In this document: piece by piece, positions 18,119-27,186 of the stretch
Position numbering within the stretch: the stretch's first letter is position 1
Layout: the number at the start of each line of letters is the position of its first letter
Notes under the pieces: model-generated
Told to the model about the DNA's origin: nothing
The model's database searches: none
The model's input: the letters and a program-made list of their open reading frames with translations, nothing else
Origin: Methylomonas sp. UP202
GTDB lineage: Bacteria; Pseudomonadota; Gammaproteobacteria; Methylococcales; Methylomonadaceae
Assembly: GCF_029910655.1 (NCBI RefSeq)
Contig: NZ_CP123898.1
Coordinates: 62,001 to 126,000, forward strand
Reading direction: 5' to 3'
DNA: 64,000 nucleotides
Program-made: the position numbers and the translations under genes

Positions 18119-18172
18119 ACGTCGATCTTTACGCGTATCGGGACCCATTGCACCGCGCATTGACCGGATATC

Positions 18173-18496
18173 TCATATCGCAAACTCTGCTTTGTCCCGC
18201 CCGGCCTCCAGCAATGCCTGCATCCATTTTGGCGCCACGCCGCGACCGGTCCAGGTTTGAGCGGCATTGGCCGGGTTACGGTATTTGGCCGCGACCTTAC
18301 TGTTGCTGGCGATCGAACCCTTGCCGGAAATCTCGATCAATTCCACGGTGACCTGGATGGAGTCGGCTAACTCGCGAATTTGGCGAATCACGTCCTTACG
18401 CTTCTCGTTGATTCTCGCCTGAAGTTCTTGATTCGCGTTTTGAATAAGACGGGTTAATTCAGCTTCCGATTTACTTTCAAGTTCAAACACAGACAT
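18173..18496 (-). CDS. H-NS family histone-like DNA-binding protein
   Basis: 107 aa. The N-terminal half is a coiled coil for oligomerisation (EAELTRLIQNANQELQARIN). The C-terminal domain carries the H-NS signature: AAKYRNPANAAQTWTGRGVA followed by PKWMQALLEAG. H-NS proteins bind AT-rich DNA and silence acquired genes; plasmid-borne versions can hide a plasmid from host H-NS shortage. It sits between PRTRC genes and the lipoprotein on the minus strand. Confidence 0.9.
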   Translation of the reverse strand: MSVFELESKSEAELTRLIQNANQELQARINEKRKDVIRQIRELADSIQVTVELIEISGKGSIASNSKVAAKYRNPANAAQTWTGRGVAPKWMQALLEAGRDKAEFAI

Positions 18497-18570
18497 TACA
18501 TTTCCTTAGATCGATAACAGTTAAAAAAACAGATTGCATGTTGCCACAATCCTTTCAAAGCGGAAAAATC

Positions 18571-18813
18571 CTAGCAAAATATTCCCACTAATAAATAGCC
18601 TCTTTTTTGTTTTGCGCTGAGTAACTCATTTTTAGCAGTAACCGCTTCCTCTTCCGAACGATACCAGTTAGAGCGCACGGTTCCTGGTGATCCAATTCGT
18701 CCCCATTCACGCACCAACGACCAATTGTCAAAAATACCGGGCGAAACCGTCAAGGCATAGAATCGATGGACATTCGATGCCTCATCGTGACGTTCCATAT
18801 AAATATCGCACAT
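18571..18813 (-). CDS. WGR-domain protein
   Basis: 80 aa, almost entirely a WGR domain: an initial strand (YMERHDEASNVHRFYALTV), the signature VREWGRIGSPG, then WYRSEEEAVTAKNELLSAKQ and a final strand. Single WGR proteins are common on plasmids and are thought to bind nucleic acid, by comparison with PARP WGR domains; that role is family knowledge only. It lies at the end of the PRTRC block. Confidence 0.85.
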   Translation of the reverse strand: MCDIYMERHDEASNVHRFYALTVSPGIFDNWSLVREWGRIGSPGTVRSNWYRSEEEAVTAKNELLSAKQKRGYLLVGIFC

Positions 18814-18890
18814 TAGAATCTTTATTCATGGAATAAACGAGCATCATACTATACGATAAAACCGGTTCATAGTCATTGTCCGAGAAAGAA

Positions 18891-19628
18891 TTAGACGATA
18901 TTAATCGGTATCTGCGAGCCTTTTGTAATATCAAGATAAGCCCCTTGCCAATTTAATCCGCCTTGTCTGACCAAGCCCCAAATCAATTGCATGGCCACAT
19001 TGGCGATCGCCCGGTTAATCGGTAATTCTTGGCTGGCTAATGCTTCTTCCATACTGCAAGACGGCGTATTGTGATCCTCCATGCCCTCCAATTCCGGGTG
19101 AAAATCGAATACAGATGGCAACGTGATGGGATTCTCGGCGTGATGCGATAAACGACCTAATATCACTTGCCCGGTGTGCGACCCATTACCGGTATCCAAC
19201 CAAAGCGTTCGGCAATATTTCGAACGGCACGCTTGGCTCAAATCGGCTCTAAATTGCGCCACGTCCACGCAGGTAATCACCAGATCGAAGGCTTCCGGTT
19301 TATCGCGTCCGATACCAAACATGTCCGGGATACCGACCCAATCCTGGCCGTACAAAAAATTAATCCGCTGGATGGTTAATACCGCCTTGTTATGGCCCAA
19401 ATCGGCCGGGTAAAACGCTTGCCGGCCGATATTGGGCCGCTCGACCCGATCGCCGTCCCACGCGGTGACATGGAAGCCTTCATGGCCTAATTCGCGAATC
19501 GCATAATCGATGCGAGCTAAACTGGTCAGCACTTCCGACCCGGTGCCACCGATACCGATCAACGCGATCTTCACGCGCTTATCCAACCAGTCCGTCGGGG
19601 TATAAAAATTAAAATGCGTTTGACTCAT
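18891..19628 (-). CDS. PRTRC system ThiF-family protein (E1-like)
   Basis: 245 aa. A Rossmann nucleotide site IALIGIGGTGSEVL starts near residue 22, then VTAWDGDRVERPNIGRQAF, the E1/ThiF adenylation pattern (Asp-Arg and the R-Q pair), and a CVD motif. A Cys in NTPSCSMEEALAS may be the thioester-forming residue. PRTRC ThiF proteins are E1-like enzymes that would adenylate the C-terminus of a ubiquitin-like partner. It is last in the PRTRC operon, after proteins A and B, with a 48-nt gap. Confidence 0.9.
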   Translation of the reverse strand: MSQTHFNFYTPTDWLDKRVKIALIGIGGTGSEVLTSLARIDYAIRELGHEGFHVTAWDGDRVERPNIGRQAFYPADLGHNKAVLTIQRINFLYGQDWVGIPDMFGIGRDKPEAFDLVITCVDVAQFRADLSQACRSKYCRTLWLDTGNGSHTGQVILGRLSHHAENPITLPSVFDFHPELEGMEDHNTPSCSMEEALASQELPINRAIANVAMQLIWGLVRQGGLNWQGAYLDITKGSQIPINIV

Positions 19629-19676
19629 AGTGACCCCATAAAATCGTCCTGCGAATGGTCAAAACCATTGCCTTTG

Positions 19677-20306
19677 TCATTGGAACAGTGATCTGAAATC
19701 CACGCCATCGAAGAAATGTCCGTTCACGTTCATTCGGGAGGCGTAGCTTTTTGGCCCCTGGCAGTGGCCGATCACGCCGGCCACGTAAAAGCCTTGTTGG
19801 TCGGATAGATCGTCGGTTTCGGAGAAGTACGCAGGATGAAGTCCGTGCGAATGCAGGTCCAGAACGAGCACGGCGTGGCTGGGTATCCGATTGCGATACG
19901 ACACATGCCCCGATCCGACGCTGAGGATCGCCGGCTCGAACAGCGCGTAGCGCTGCTGAACAACATCCCAAATCACCCAGCCCGCCCATTCGTTGGGGCA
20001 CGCCGATGCGGCCTTGTACTCGATGGTTTCTAATATTGGTCTCGGTATTGGCCCGTTTCGAAGTCGAATCCCTGGCTCACCCAGCGCGCCGTAGGGCAAT
20101 GGGATGATCGAGCGGGCCACCGGGAGCCTGACCTCGAGCACCTCATTCACCGCTTCCAGCACCACGCCTTCCTGGCCCATCACAAAGCGGTGCTTGCCCA
20201 GCGCCGGCGCCGGCAGCTTGTCACCGAACAGCGGTTGCAGATAGGTCGGCGTTTCGCCAAATAAAATCCGGTCGCGCGGATCAGTTAAATAGGTATCCGT
20301 TATCAT
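19677..20306 (-). CDS. PRTRC system protein A, JAMM/MPN-type protease
   Basis: 209 aa from ATG 20306 (the longer frame upstream overlaps protein B and lacks family features). The C-terminal half has a full JAMM zinc-protease motif, LDLHSHGLHPAYFSETDD, that is H-x-H-x7-S-x-x-D, as in JAB deubiquitinases. With the E1-like neighbour this suggests removal or processing of a ubiquitin-like tag. The protein probably acts in the cytoplasm; no signal peptide or membrane segment. Confidence 0.88.
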   Translation of the reverse strand: MITDTYLTDPRDRILFGETPTYLQPLFGDKLPAPALGKHRFVMGQEGVVLEAVNEVLEVRLPVARSIIPLPYGALGEPGIRLRNGPIPRPILETIEYKAASACPNEWAGWVIWDVVQQRYALFEPAILSVGSGHVSYRNRIPSHAVLVLDLHSHGLHPAYFSETDDLSDQQGFYVAGVIGHCQGPKSYASRMNVNGHFFDGVDFRSLFQ

Positions 20307-20316
20307 CGTTGGCGAT

Positions 20317-21087
20317 CTAGGCGTGTCGGCTGATAAAATCCGTGACCGACAGCTTGAGCGGATTGAGGGCACGGTTCGGGAATCGCTCCACGGGTTGCCG
20401 GGCCAAGTCCGACCAGAATCCAAAGGCGTCCTTGGTTTCGACCACCCGCTTTGGCTGCCCTGTTTTCAGACTGTGCGGGTGATTGACGTGGGTGAAGGCC
20501 GATTCGAACATCACCGCTTCCCAGGCCGGTAAGCTGCCGCCATCGCAATAGCCCGGCAACGGCGCATTGCCGGTACACACCCTACCCTGTTGATCGACAT
20601 TCATCAGCGGCGCATGGTAAAGCTTCGAGCCGGCGGCAACCGGCCGGCGACTGGCGAGCGCGGCGACCGAGAGCTGTCCATGACTGTTTGCCACCATCAG
20701 CAAGCGCGGCCAAGGCACCCTCAGCGTTTGCGGCGACAAGCCTACCGGTTTAAACAACATGGGCCGCACCGCCGCCGGCGTGGTCCAGGCGATATGGGTA
20801 TAGCTGACCGACACCACCGACGCGGGCAATAATTCCGCCTTCCTGGCCGTGCGATTCAGGATTTCCCGAAGCAAATTTTCCAGGTCGTTACGGCCCATTA
20901 ACCGGCCGGCGCCCACGGTCGGCTGGCCGTCGCCATCGTTAAAAAAATCGTGCGCAGAGGCGATCAGTTGGCTTGTGCCGTTGCTATAGGGGTCTGCCCC
21001 CTGGTGTTTCAACTCGTGTATGACGATGGCGGTCCACGGTTGAATCCGGGCGGACGGTTCGACGCAGTGTGCAAAAAATTCAGTCAT
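20317..21087 (-). CDS. PRTRC system protein B, E2-like
   Basis: 256 aa from ATG 21087; the ATG overlaps the stop of protein F, suggesting translational coupling. The conserved block KLYHAPLMNVDQQGRVCTGN is typical of protein B, and the Cys there and the His nearby are the residues expected in Prok-E2 family D. In the Iyer-Burroughs-Aravind view such proteins act as E2-like conjugators beside an E1 and a JAB protease. Activity has not been shown for this family as far as I know. Confidence 0.85.
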   Translation of the reverse strand: MTEFFAHCVEPSARIQPWTAIVIHELKHQGADPYSNGTSQLIASAHDFFNDGDGQPTVGAGRLMGRNDLENLLREILNRTARKAELLPASVVSVSYTHIAWTTPAAVRPMLFKPVGLSPQTLRVPWPRLLMVANSHGQLSVAALASRRPVAAGSKLYHAPLMNVDQQGRVCTGNAPLPGYCDGGSLPAWEAVMFESAFTHVNHPHSLKTGQPKRVVETKDAFGFWSDLARQPVERFPNRALNPLKLSVTDFISRHA

Positions 21088-22300
21088 CGTAATCTTGCTG
21101 TTTGAGTTCAATGATTTCGGCCAACCGCAGTAAACCTCGCGCTTTAGCCAGTATCCTCAGTTTCTCAACGGTCGCGTTTAATGCAAGCGGGTCTACCACC
21201 ATGTGACTCATCGGCGTTTCGCCGGCATTGGCAATATCTTCGTATAGCTGAGCGACGAGTTCTTCCTCCCAGTCGAAGCCAAAACCCACCGCATGACCGA
21301 TACCAATCCCGCAATCGCTATAAAAGAAATCAGCCTCGAAGATCGAAAACTTGGGCGGATGGCGCCGCTTAATCCTTTCGACAAACCGACTAAAGGCCAG
21401 GGTTTCGGCAATGAACGGCCACCAGAGATGGTCGACATAGGCGGCTTGCGTTTTATGGGCTTTAAAAAACCGGCGTATCCCTTTCAAATCGGGTATGTCG
21501 CCGAAGGCCTGTTCGGGGTTGTGTTCGATGATCTGCCGTAGCAAGCCGATACGCTCTTCCAAATAATCGACCTCATCGGTGATTTCGTTGAACGGCGGCC
21601 GAGCTTCTTCGAGAAACCGCTCGGCCAACTCCCGATCGCTGCCCGTATCGCCGGCATTGAACGCGTTTTGCAGTGCGGTCAGTTCCTCGTCGAGATAGAA
21701 CCCCACGCCGGTCCGCTGAATGTCGCCGGTACAGAGGCCGATTCCGCCGGCTTGTTGGATATAGTGAAGACAGCCAATCACCACCTTCGCCAGATCCAGC
21801 GCTATCTCGACCAAGTTCAACGGCGTGAAACGCGGATTGACCGCCAATACCAGATCGACCTGCTGGTGGTGACGCCCGTCACTCAGGGAGCGATCCCGCT
21901 CCCGGAATTCGAAGCCAATCGTTTCGAACGTCTCGTCGTCATCCTCGCCGACCACCGCTTGAGCGAGCGCGTTAAGCTGCCCATCGATCCGCTGCAAGCT
22001 TTCCCGGTATAGCTCGGTGATGGCTGGCGGTCCGCCGGCAAAACCGGTGTCAATCTCGTCGAGCGATACCACGCCCATTTCGTGCGCCAATAGGATTGCC
22101 GTGCTGTACACCGCTCTGTTTTGCCGGAATAACGCGATCGATTGCTGTTCGACCATCTCGCTGGCCAGCGCGGGTAAATCGAAGTCCAAGCGGATTTCCC
22201 TGAACATCGGGTTCAAATCAGGGGCAAGGTTCGCGCGTCGACCTGGGTCAGCGCCGAGCGCTTCCCACGGTGCTGTTTCCGAAGTTGGAATAAAAAGCAT
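21080..22300 (-). CDS. PRTRC system protein F
   Basis: 406 aa from ATG 22300, chosen because TGGAG lies 8 nt upstream. No catalytic motif is visible. The sequence is acidic with alternating helices and strands, including a PPKFSIFEADFFYSDCG stretch. Assignment rests mostly on its place between proteins B and C in the conserved PRTRC order and on its length. Function unknown in the family. Confidence 0.75.
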   Translation of the reverse strand: MLFIPTSETAPWEALGADPGRRANLAPDLNPMFREIRLDFDLPALASEMVEQQSIALFRQNRAVYSTAILLAHEMGVVSLDEIDTGFAGGPPAITELYRESLQRIDGQLNALAQAVVGEDDDETFETIGFEFRERDRSLSDGRHHQQVDLVLAVNPRFTPLNLVEIALDLAKVVIGCLHYIQQAGGIGLCTGDIQRTGVGFYLDEELTALQNAFNAGDTGSDRELAERFLEEARPPFNEITDEVDYLEERIGLLRQIIEHNPEQAFGDIPDLKGIRRFFKAHKTQAAYVDHLWWPFIAETLAFSRFVERIKRRHPPKFSIFEADFFYSDCGIGIGHAVGFGFDWEEELVAQLYEDIANAGETPMSHMVVDPLALNATVEKLRILAKARGLLRLAEIIELKQQDYDD

Positions 22301-22381
22301 GGCATCGGCTCCAGTGTCGGGTTGTCGTCGGTCGTGGCCGCTTCGCTGGCCCACTGGCGCAACGTGGCGAGGTGATCCGCC

Positions 22382-22597
22382 TTAGCCTTTGGTCTTAACT
22401 TCATGGGTCTTAATGGGAAAGTGCAATTCCTCACCGATCAGTTGCGGCTCGCCCAGCTCGGCATGGGCCAGATGCGGATAGGCTTTTTCATAAAGCTTGA
22501 CCGCTTCGGCGGGCGCTAACGTCGGGTTGGGGTCCGCCAGTCGGATAGCGCCCATTTTAAAGACGCGGGTCGGCCTGATAACGATGGCATCGGTCAT
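22382..22597 (-). CDS. PRTRC system protein C, ubiquitin-like candidate
   Basis: 71 aa. Short beta-grasp-compatible protein: two N-terminal strands (IVIRPTRVFKMGAIRLAD), a helix (PAEAVKLYEKAYPHL) and two further strands (AELGEPQLIGEELHFPIKT). PRTRC protein C belongs to the Prok_Ub (prokaryotic ubiquitin) group. It ends in KTKG, so a terminal Gly is present, though not a GG pair. In this setting it would be the tag handled by ThiF (E1), B (E2) and A (JAMM). Confidence 0.85.
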   Translation of the reverse strand: MTDAIVIRPTRVFKMGAIRLADPNPTLAPAEAVKLYEKAYPHLAHAELGEPQLIGEELHFPIKTHEVKTKG

Positions 22598-22608
22598 GTT
22601 GGTTTACC

Positions 22609-23040
22609 TCAAAATAAGCTTTTGCTACCGGTTGAAGAATGGGCACCGACCGCCGCCGTGCCGTTTTCGCGCGTCTCGGCGGTGGCTTCGGTGGGCTGGA
22701 CCTCCCCTGCCGTGCTCGGCGCCGCCAACGTTGTCGCCGTTTTCCCGGCTTCTTTTATCCGGGATAGCGCCTGACTCAACGCTGTTTTGCCGTCCGATAC
22801 CCCGCCCACGTATTGCAACAAAGAGGACGGAAACTCCCGGTCCAGATTCGCGGCGGTATCGGTGACGCATAGCGGCATCGACAGTGCGGCTCTGACCTGT
22901 TCCAATTGCGGGTCGTCGATCGCGGGTTCCGGTCCCTTGAAACAGGGTTGAATTAATACCGTCAAACGATCGCTTTGCCGGCGGATAGAGAAGTCGATGC
23001 GTTCCCCATCGCCCAAAATTGCTTCGAACTGTGCAAACAT
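22609..23040 (-). CDS. PRTRC system protein E
   Basis: 143 aa. The N-terminal half is conserved in the family (FEAILGDGERIDFSIRR then DRLTVLIQPCFKG). A helix with SSLLQYVGGVSDGKTALSQA follows, then a low-complexity Thr/Ala/Glu tail that is probably disordered. It starts 2 nt after parB stops and is 11 nt upstream of protein C, so the three are co-transcribed. Function unknown. Confidence 0.82.
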   Translation of the reverse strand: MFAQFEAILGDGERIDFSIRRQSDRLTVLIQPCFKGPEPAIDDPQLEQVRAALSMPLCVTDTAANLDREFPSSLLQYVGGVSDGKTALSQALSRIKEAGKTATTLAAPSTAGEVQPTEATAETRENGTAAVGAHSSTGSKSLF

Positions 23041-23042
23041 GG

Positions 23043-24983
23043 TTAAACCTCTAATTCAGGGTCGAGTGTGTAGCCTGGGCTGGCGATGCGCTCGTCGTCG
23101 TCATCGAACCAGTCCAGCTCAGTGGTATCGTTGGTCGCCTGCAACCCTAAAGCATCAATGGTTGTCGTGACCGCGTGCGTGGCGTTGGTAACGGCGACGG
23201 ATTTATCCTCTCCCAGGAATTGGATAACGCAAGCCGGGACGAATCCGGCAAAGTCATAGCCGCAACTGAATACCTCATCCAATATCTCGCCATTTTTCTG
23301 TTTCATCAGATTGGCGAAGGTGTTTTTCTCGTTGAGGCTTTCGTAATATCGGACAAACCCCACCCCGTTGCCATTGACCGCTTCCCGTAGTAAGCCCTCC
23401 ATCCCCGCTTTGGTAAAGCCACTGAGAAACTCGCGGGTCACGACAAAGGCTTCCTGGAGCGCAATTCCCATAAACCGGCACACCCCGGCCGAACCCATCG
23501 CCCACCCTTTGCTCATTGTGGTATTCGTCCGCTCATGCTGTCCCAGCAAGTGCATCAGCATTCGCTCGTTGAAGGCCATCGCTTCTTCAACGCTCAAGCC
23601 ACCGAAGGCGTCGATGAAGTCGCGTAGGTTGCCGAACATTGGCCAACTCGCCTGCGTCGTTGCGGGAACGGCCGGCAAGACCTCCTTGGGAAAGGTGCTT
23701 TGTATCAGTCGGTACAAGGCAAAACTGTTGACCAACAGCTTTGCATGCCGGTGTTGGCCGATGTGCTGGGCGCTGGTATCGCGGAAGAAACCTTCGATGT
23801 ATTCGAGCACTTTACCCGGCGGAGCGGCACTGGTTGCGGTGGCTGGCTTTTTAACCGGATCGTTTGGGTCCGGGTGACCCGCCCCGGTCGCTACGTTTCT
23901 GGCCGCCTGAGCGCCTGCCCCAGGCTTGTGGGAAGCCGGCGGTAACAGGCTTTTCTGATAGTGCTGAACTTTTTGACCGTGGCACTCCAGCTCAAAACAA
24001 CAATCTTCGGTGACCTTCCCCGGTGAATCCGGGTTGGTCGACAGCAAAGCCCCGAAATGTTGGCATTGTCGGCAACCGGTTTCCAACTGCGTTTTACCGA
24101 CCCCGGTTTGGCCCAATTGCATGACGACCGTGAAGCTGTGGGGCGGCTTTTCGGTGTCGACGAACACGGCCGCGAACCGATCTTGCAGATCGCGCTTTCG
24201 CATTTCAACCGTGTCCTGAATTTTTTGGTTGAAGCAATCCGGGTTGGCGCATCGGCCTTCTTCAACATGCTCATCGAACAACGTCGCTTGCAAACGCGAA
24301 TTGTGATGACAGGCCGCACAGTCGGCGGTATCGAAAATCGCGCTGGACAACGGTCTGGCAAATTGGCTAAGTCGCACTTTCAGTTCGGCCACCGAATAGT
24401 GATGCTCGAGCAATTTCGCCAAGGTGGCATTTTGAAAGTCGGTCGGTAATTGGCTGAGTAGCTCGGCATGGCCCAGTTTAATCGTCCGTGCCGTCAGGGC
24501 ATTCAAGACCTCTGCGGAGGCTTGCAACAGCAGCAACCTCCCCTCGAACTTTTGAGCGGACCACCCTAACAACCGCAATGCTTCCGCTCTATCGCCCCCG
24601 CAATCGCTCAGCACCTGTCTGGCGGCGATCGCTTCCTCCCCTGGACTCATATCGGCTCGCTGGGTGTTTTCAATGGTGGCCAGCAGCCGTGCCTGCTTGT
24701 CATCCAGGTGACGCACCACGGCCGGAATGTCGGACAGTCCCGCCGCGACGGCGGCCCGATACCGCCGCTCGCCGGCCACAACCCAGTACGTGTCCCCGCC
24801 CGGTTGCGGTCGGACGATAATGGCTTGCAACACGCCTTCGGCTTTAATCGATGCGATTAATTCCTGCATTTCGTTATCGCAAAAATAAACTCTGGGATTA
24901 AATCCCTCTTGGATTGAAATACTATCCAGCGTTAAATAGGTTAAATTCGGTAATTGGGTCGCTTTGGGTTTTGCGCTTGCCAT
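23043..24983 (-). CDS. PRTRC system ParB family protein
   Basis: 646 aa from ATG 24983, which has AGGAGAAG upstream. The N-terminal ParB/Srx nuclease-like domain has [33 protein letters not shown] and the [12 protein letters not shown] box; an HTH region follows (about 120-190). A Cys-rich segment ([12 protein letters not shown], then CANPDCF) probably binds zinc. The C-terminal half is specific to PRTRC ParB proteins. ParB proteins bind centromere-like sites and, as CTPases, spread on DNA. A ParA/ParM partner (PRTRC protein D) is not in view. It is the first gene of the PRTRC operon. Confidence 0.92.
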   Translation of the reverse strand: MASAKPKATQLPNLTYLTLDSISIQEGFNPRVYFCDNEMQELIASIKAEGVLQAIIVRPQPGGDTYWVVAGERRYRAAVAAGLSDIPAVVRHLDDKQARLLATIENTQRADMSPGEEAIAARQVLSDCGGDRAEALRLLGWSAQKFEGRLLLLQASAEVLNALTARTIKLGHAELLSQLPTDFQNATLAKLLEHHYSVAELKVRLSQFARPLSSAIFDTADCAACHHNSRLQATLFDEHVEEGRCANPDCFNQKIQDTVEMRKRDLQDRFAAVFVDTEKPPHSFTVVMQLGQTGVGKTQLETGCRQCQHFGALLSTNPDSPGKVTEDCCFELECHGQKVQHYQKSLLPPASHKPGAGAQAARNVATGAGHPDPNDPVKKPATATSAAPPGKVLEYIEGFFRDTSAQHIGQHRHAKLLVNSFALYRLIQSTFPKEVLPAVPATTQASWPMFGNLRDFIDAFGGLSVEEAMAFNERMLMHLLGQHERTNTTMSKGWAMGSAGVCRFMGIALQEAFVVTREFLSGFTKAGMEGLLREAVNGNGVGFVRYYESLNEKNTFANLMKQKNGEILDEVFSCGYDFAGFVPACVIQFLGEDKSVAVTNATHAVTTTIDALGLQATNDTTELDWFDDDDERIASPGYTLDPELEV

Positions 24984-25051
24984 TGGTCTTCTCCTATTGC
25001 ATGAATTAAGGTGGTCAGTGCTTTTCACGAAAAAAACATCGCACGGATAAT

Positions 25052-25070
25052 TGAATATGCAATAGCCAAT
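25052..25070. repeat. TGAATATGCAATAG-N-CAAT motif, copy 2
   Basis: TGAATATGCAATAGCCAAT lies about 70 bp upstream of the parB ATG and matches the 14897 copy except at one base. The core ATGCAATAG is repeated in opposite orientation at the parB ribosome binding site (around 24992-25001). Candidate autoregulatory or ParB-binding site. Confidence 0.4.
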
Positions 25071-25191
25071 CTGCCGGTATTAATTTAGGGATACGAGGAC
25101 TTCATCGAATCTACACGTTGGATAGATCAGAGCGATACACCTTCTTTGTATTTTGATAATTCGGCACTCAAATGATAATATTCACTCTACT

Positions 25192-25338
25192 TTATGCGCC
25201 GTACTCAAGCAGTTGCAAAACAGCGTGCAGTTCCTCAATAGTAAGTTCGCCGTCGATTGTTGCCGTTCCTGCATCTTCATCAATACTGATCTTTGCATCC
25301 GATTGCTCTAGAATTTGTTTTGCTTCTTGATGTGTCAT
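25192..25338 (-). CDS. 48-residue acidic hypothetical protein
   Basis: ATG 25338 with GGGAG nine nt upstream opens a 48-aa frame: a helix (THQEAKQILEQSDA), two likely strands (KISIDEDAGTATIDGEL) and a second helix (TIEELHAVLQLLEYGA). The order and strong amphipathic pattern suggest a folded mini-protein. It lies between DUF1173-side genes and parB, all on the minus strand. No family recognised. Confidence 0.6.
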   Translation of the reverse strand: MTHQEAKQILEQSDAKISIDEDAGTATIDGELTIEELHAVLQLLEYGA

Positions 25339-25391
25339 GATTGGTGCTCCCGCGCCTACACACTGTTACAGCCCAGACTCAATTTGCTGAC

Positions 25392-25751
25392 TCAATATTC
25401 GTCGGCCACCATGAAAACCCGATCCGCCCAATAGAACAACCGCCGCCCGACGTTCGGAGTAGAGCACGCCACGGCGGTCTCCATCACCGCTCGACCCTCA
25501 CCGTCGGTCACCGACCATTGCGCCAGTCCGGCGCCGTAAACCAACTCGATTCTAAGCCAGGGATACTGTGCGGAGAGGGGTAACAGATCAGACACCACCG
25601 CCGCCAATAGTCCGGTTAAGTCGGTCGTTTCGATCCAGGCTTTTACGCCGGCGGTCACCCGCACAGGTTCGAAGTTGCCGACACAAAACCATCCGCCATC
25701 GTCCAGCGCAGAATGCAGCGTTACCACGCCGATGATCGTGTCGGTCCTCAT
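25392..25751 (-). CDS. Hypothetical protein coupled to DUF1173 gene
   Basis: 119 aa. Its ATG (25751) overlaps the stop of the DUF1173 gene as ATGA, a sign of coupled translation. Mixed alpha/beta pattern with TIIGVVTLHSALDDGGWF at the start and RRLFYWADRVFMVADEY at the end. No recognised domain. The pairing suggests a joint role with the DUF1173 protein. Confidence 0.6.
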   Translation of the reverse strand: MRTDTIIGVVTLHSALDDGGWFCVGNFEPVRVTAGVKAWIETTDLTGLLAAVVSDLLPLSAQYPWLRIELVYGAGLAQWSVTDGEGRAVMETAVACSTPNVGRRLFYWADRVFMVADEY

Positions 25752-26932
25752 ACCTCGCACAAGGCCTGATGTAAAGGATCCCAGATCAGCGACGGGGTTC
25801 GGCTCTCGGCGATGATGTCACGCAGCGCGGAGGTTGATTCTTCGTGGGCAGCGGTGTCTCCCACGTAGACCGCGCTAGGCGTGTCGGTATCCACCAGCAC
25901 CGCCGTCGCCAGCGGTTTTGATCTGGCCAGGTTGTAGCGCAGGCATTTTGAAAATGAACGGCCGTGAGCCACCAAATAGTCAATCAAAGCCAGTTCCTCG
26001 GCCGTCTCGAACGGAATCCACTGCGCAGAAACATTCATCAGGCTAAGCTGATCGATTTCCGGATAGCCACCCAGCCGAATCGAGAACGTAGCAATAACCA
26101 TGAGACGGCTGGACTCATTACCCCGCCACAACAACCATTCCGTATCGAACTGCTTGAGTACGCGCTTGTAGGTCTGATCATTCAGATAGAACGGGTACTC
26201 CGGCAGGTGTTTGATGATGAGCTTTTGCCCGAATCGGGCCGGCTTGACCTCCTTGAGTTCGCCGATCAGCACACGAAAGCGGTTGAGGTTGTCCGGATAC
26301 GCCAAGTCCTTGGCAATTCGGGCGTTGATCTCGTCCTTTTTGTCCAGGCTGAAGGTTTCCGGGATAAACACCAACCGATCCAAGGCCGTCGCTTTGGCGA
26401 CTTTGCCGGCACAGGCTTCGAGTAGGGCTTTGCGCAGCCCATGCCAATTGCGCCGGGAATCCGCCGCCGGCGTCCAGCGCTGCCAACCGCTTTGTTCCCA
26501 CAGATAATGCAGCAAACCGCGCAGGCCGAGCTTGGCCTCGGACGCCTTGATGCTGGTCGGCTTGGTCGCTTCCTCGCCCTCGACAGGCGCGACCGGCGTT
26601 CGGCTTTTACCTGGCGCCAAACGAAAATCGAATTTCAATTGGGTGATGCCGGTCTCAAGATTGTCCTTGATGGCCGATCCATATACCTGGCCCAGACCGG
26701 ACAATTCCGCCGGCGGTTCGTAAGAATCACAGCCCGGATGATGCCGCTCGCCGGAATTAGGCATCCGTTTCAGCCAATAGCGGTCGTAGGCAAAGGCAAT
26801 ATACAGCTCGACACCCTGAGCGGTGCATAAACACAACGGCCGTTGTTGGTTGGCGTAGGCCTGTTTCAAGATCGTCTGGAGGTGGCCGTGGTCCTCGGTG
26901 AATTCGATCGTTCCGACGCGATAATGATTCAT
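25748..26932 (-). CDS. DUF1173 family protein
   Basis: 394 aa. The N-terminus matches the DUF1173 pattern: QRPLCLCTAQGVELYIAF, then RYWLKRMPNSGERHHPGCDS with SYEPP and SGLGQVYGSAI. The Cys and His residues there suggest a metal site. DUF1173 proteins are confined mostly to plasmids and integrative elements; their function is unknown. Start and stop overlap both neighbours (ATGA at each end), so at least three genes are translated as a coupled set. Confidence 0.8.
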   Translation of the reverse strand: MNHYRVGTIEFTEDHGHLQTILKQAYANQQRPLCLCTAQGVELYIAFAYDRYWLKRMPNSGERHHPGCDSYEPPAELSGLGQVYGSAIKDNLETGITQLKFDFRLAPGKSRTPVAPVEGEEATKPTSIKASEAKLGLRGLLHYLWEQSGWQRWTPAADSRRNWHGLRKALLEACAGKVAKATALDRLVFIPETFSLDKKDEINARIAKDLAYPDNLNRFRVLIGELKEVKPARFGQKLIIKHLPEYPFYLNDQTYKRVLKQFDTEWLLWRGNESSRLMVIATFSIRLGGYPEIDQLSLMNVSAQWIPFETAEELALIDYLVAHGRSFSKCLRYNLARSKPLATAVLVDTDTPSAVYVGDTAAHEESTSALRDIIAESRTPSLIWDPLHQALCEV

Positions 26933-27123
26933 GGTGCTTCCTCAATGATCGAACGGTCGGCAGCGTCATCGGCGTAGTGGCCGGTACCGCACACCGGGCA
27001 AGCGACATCCGGATGGTGGTAACCGGGATCGCAAAAAGGGGGTTTGACTCGACGGATCTTGAAGGGCTGGGTCTCGGCACCGGCCGTTGAACTAGTCTGT
27101 TCGGCATGTTCCATTGGGCTCAT
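26929..27123 (-). CDS. Small hypothetical protein with possible zinc knuckle
   Basis: 64 aa; alternative start at MEHAEQ. A CDPGYHHPDVACPVCGTGH stretch holds three Cys and several His that could bind zinc. It overlaps the DUF1173 gene by 4 nt. No family recognised. Confidence 0.5.
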   Translation of the reverse strand: MSPMEHAEQTSSTAGAETQPFKIRRVKPPFCDPGYHHPDVACPVCGTGHYADDAADRSIIEEAP

Positions 27124-27154
27124 CGAACCGTTCCTCGAGGCCGTCGATAGAGGT

Positions 27155-27177
27155 GCATCCCATGAAACATGGGATGC
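27155..27177. repeat. Perfect hairpin GCATCCCATG-AAA-CATGGGATGC
   Basis: A 10-bp perfect stem with a 3-nt loop in the 63-bp gap between two minus-strand genes. No T-tract on either side, so a plain terminator is unlikely; mRNA processing or protein binding is possible. Confidence 0.4.
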
Positions 27178-27186
27178 GTTGGTAAG

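Noticed and set aside
22213..22434. 73-codon minus-strand frame between PRTRC proteins C and F
   Set aside because: Overlaps the well-supported start of protein F (ATG 22300 with TGGAG) and shows no family features.
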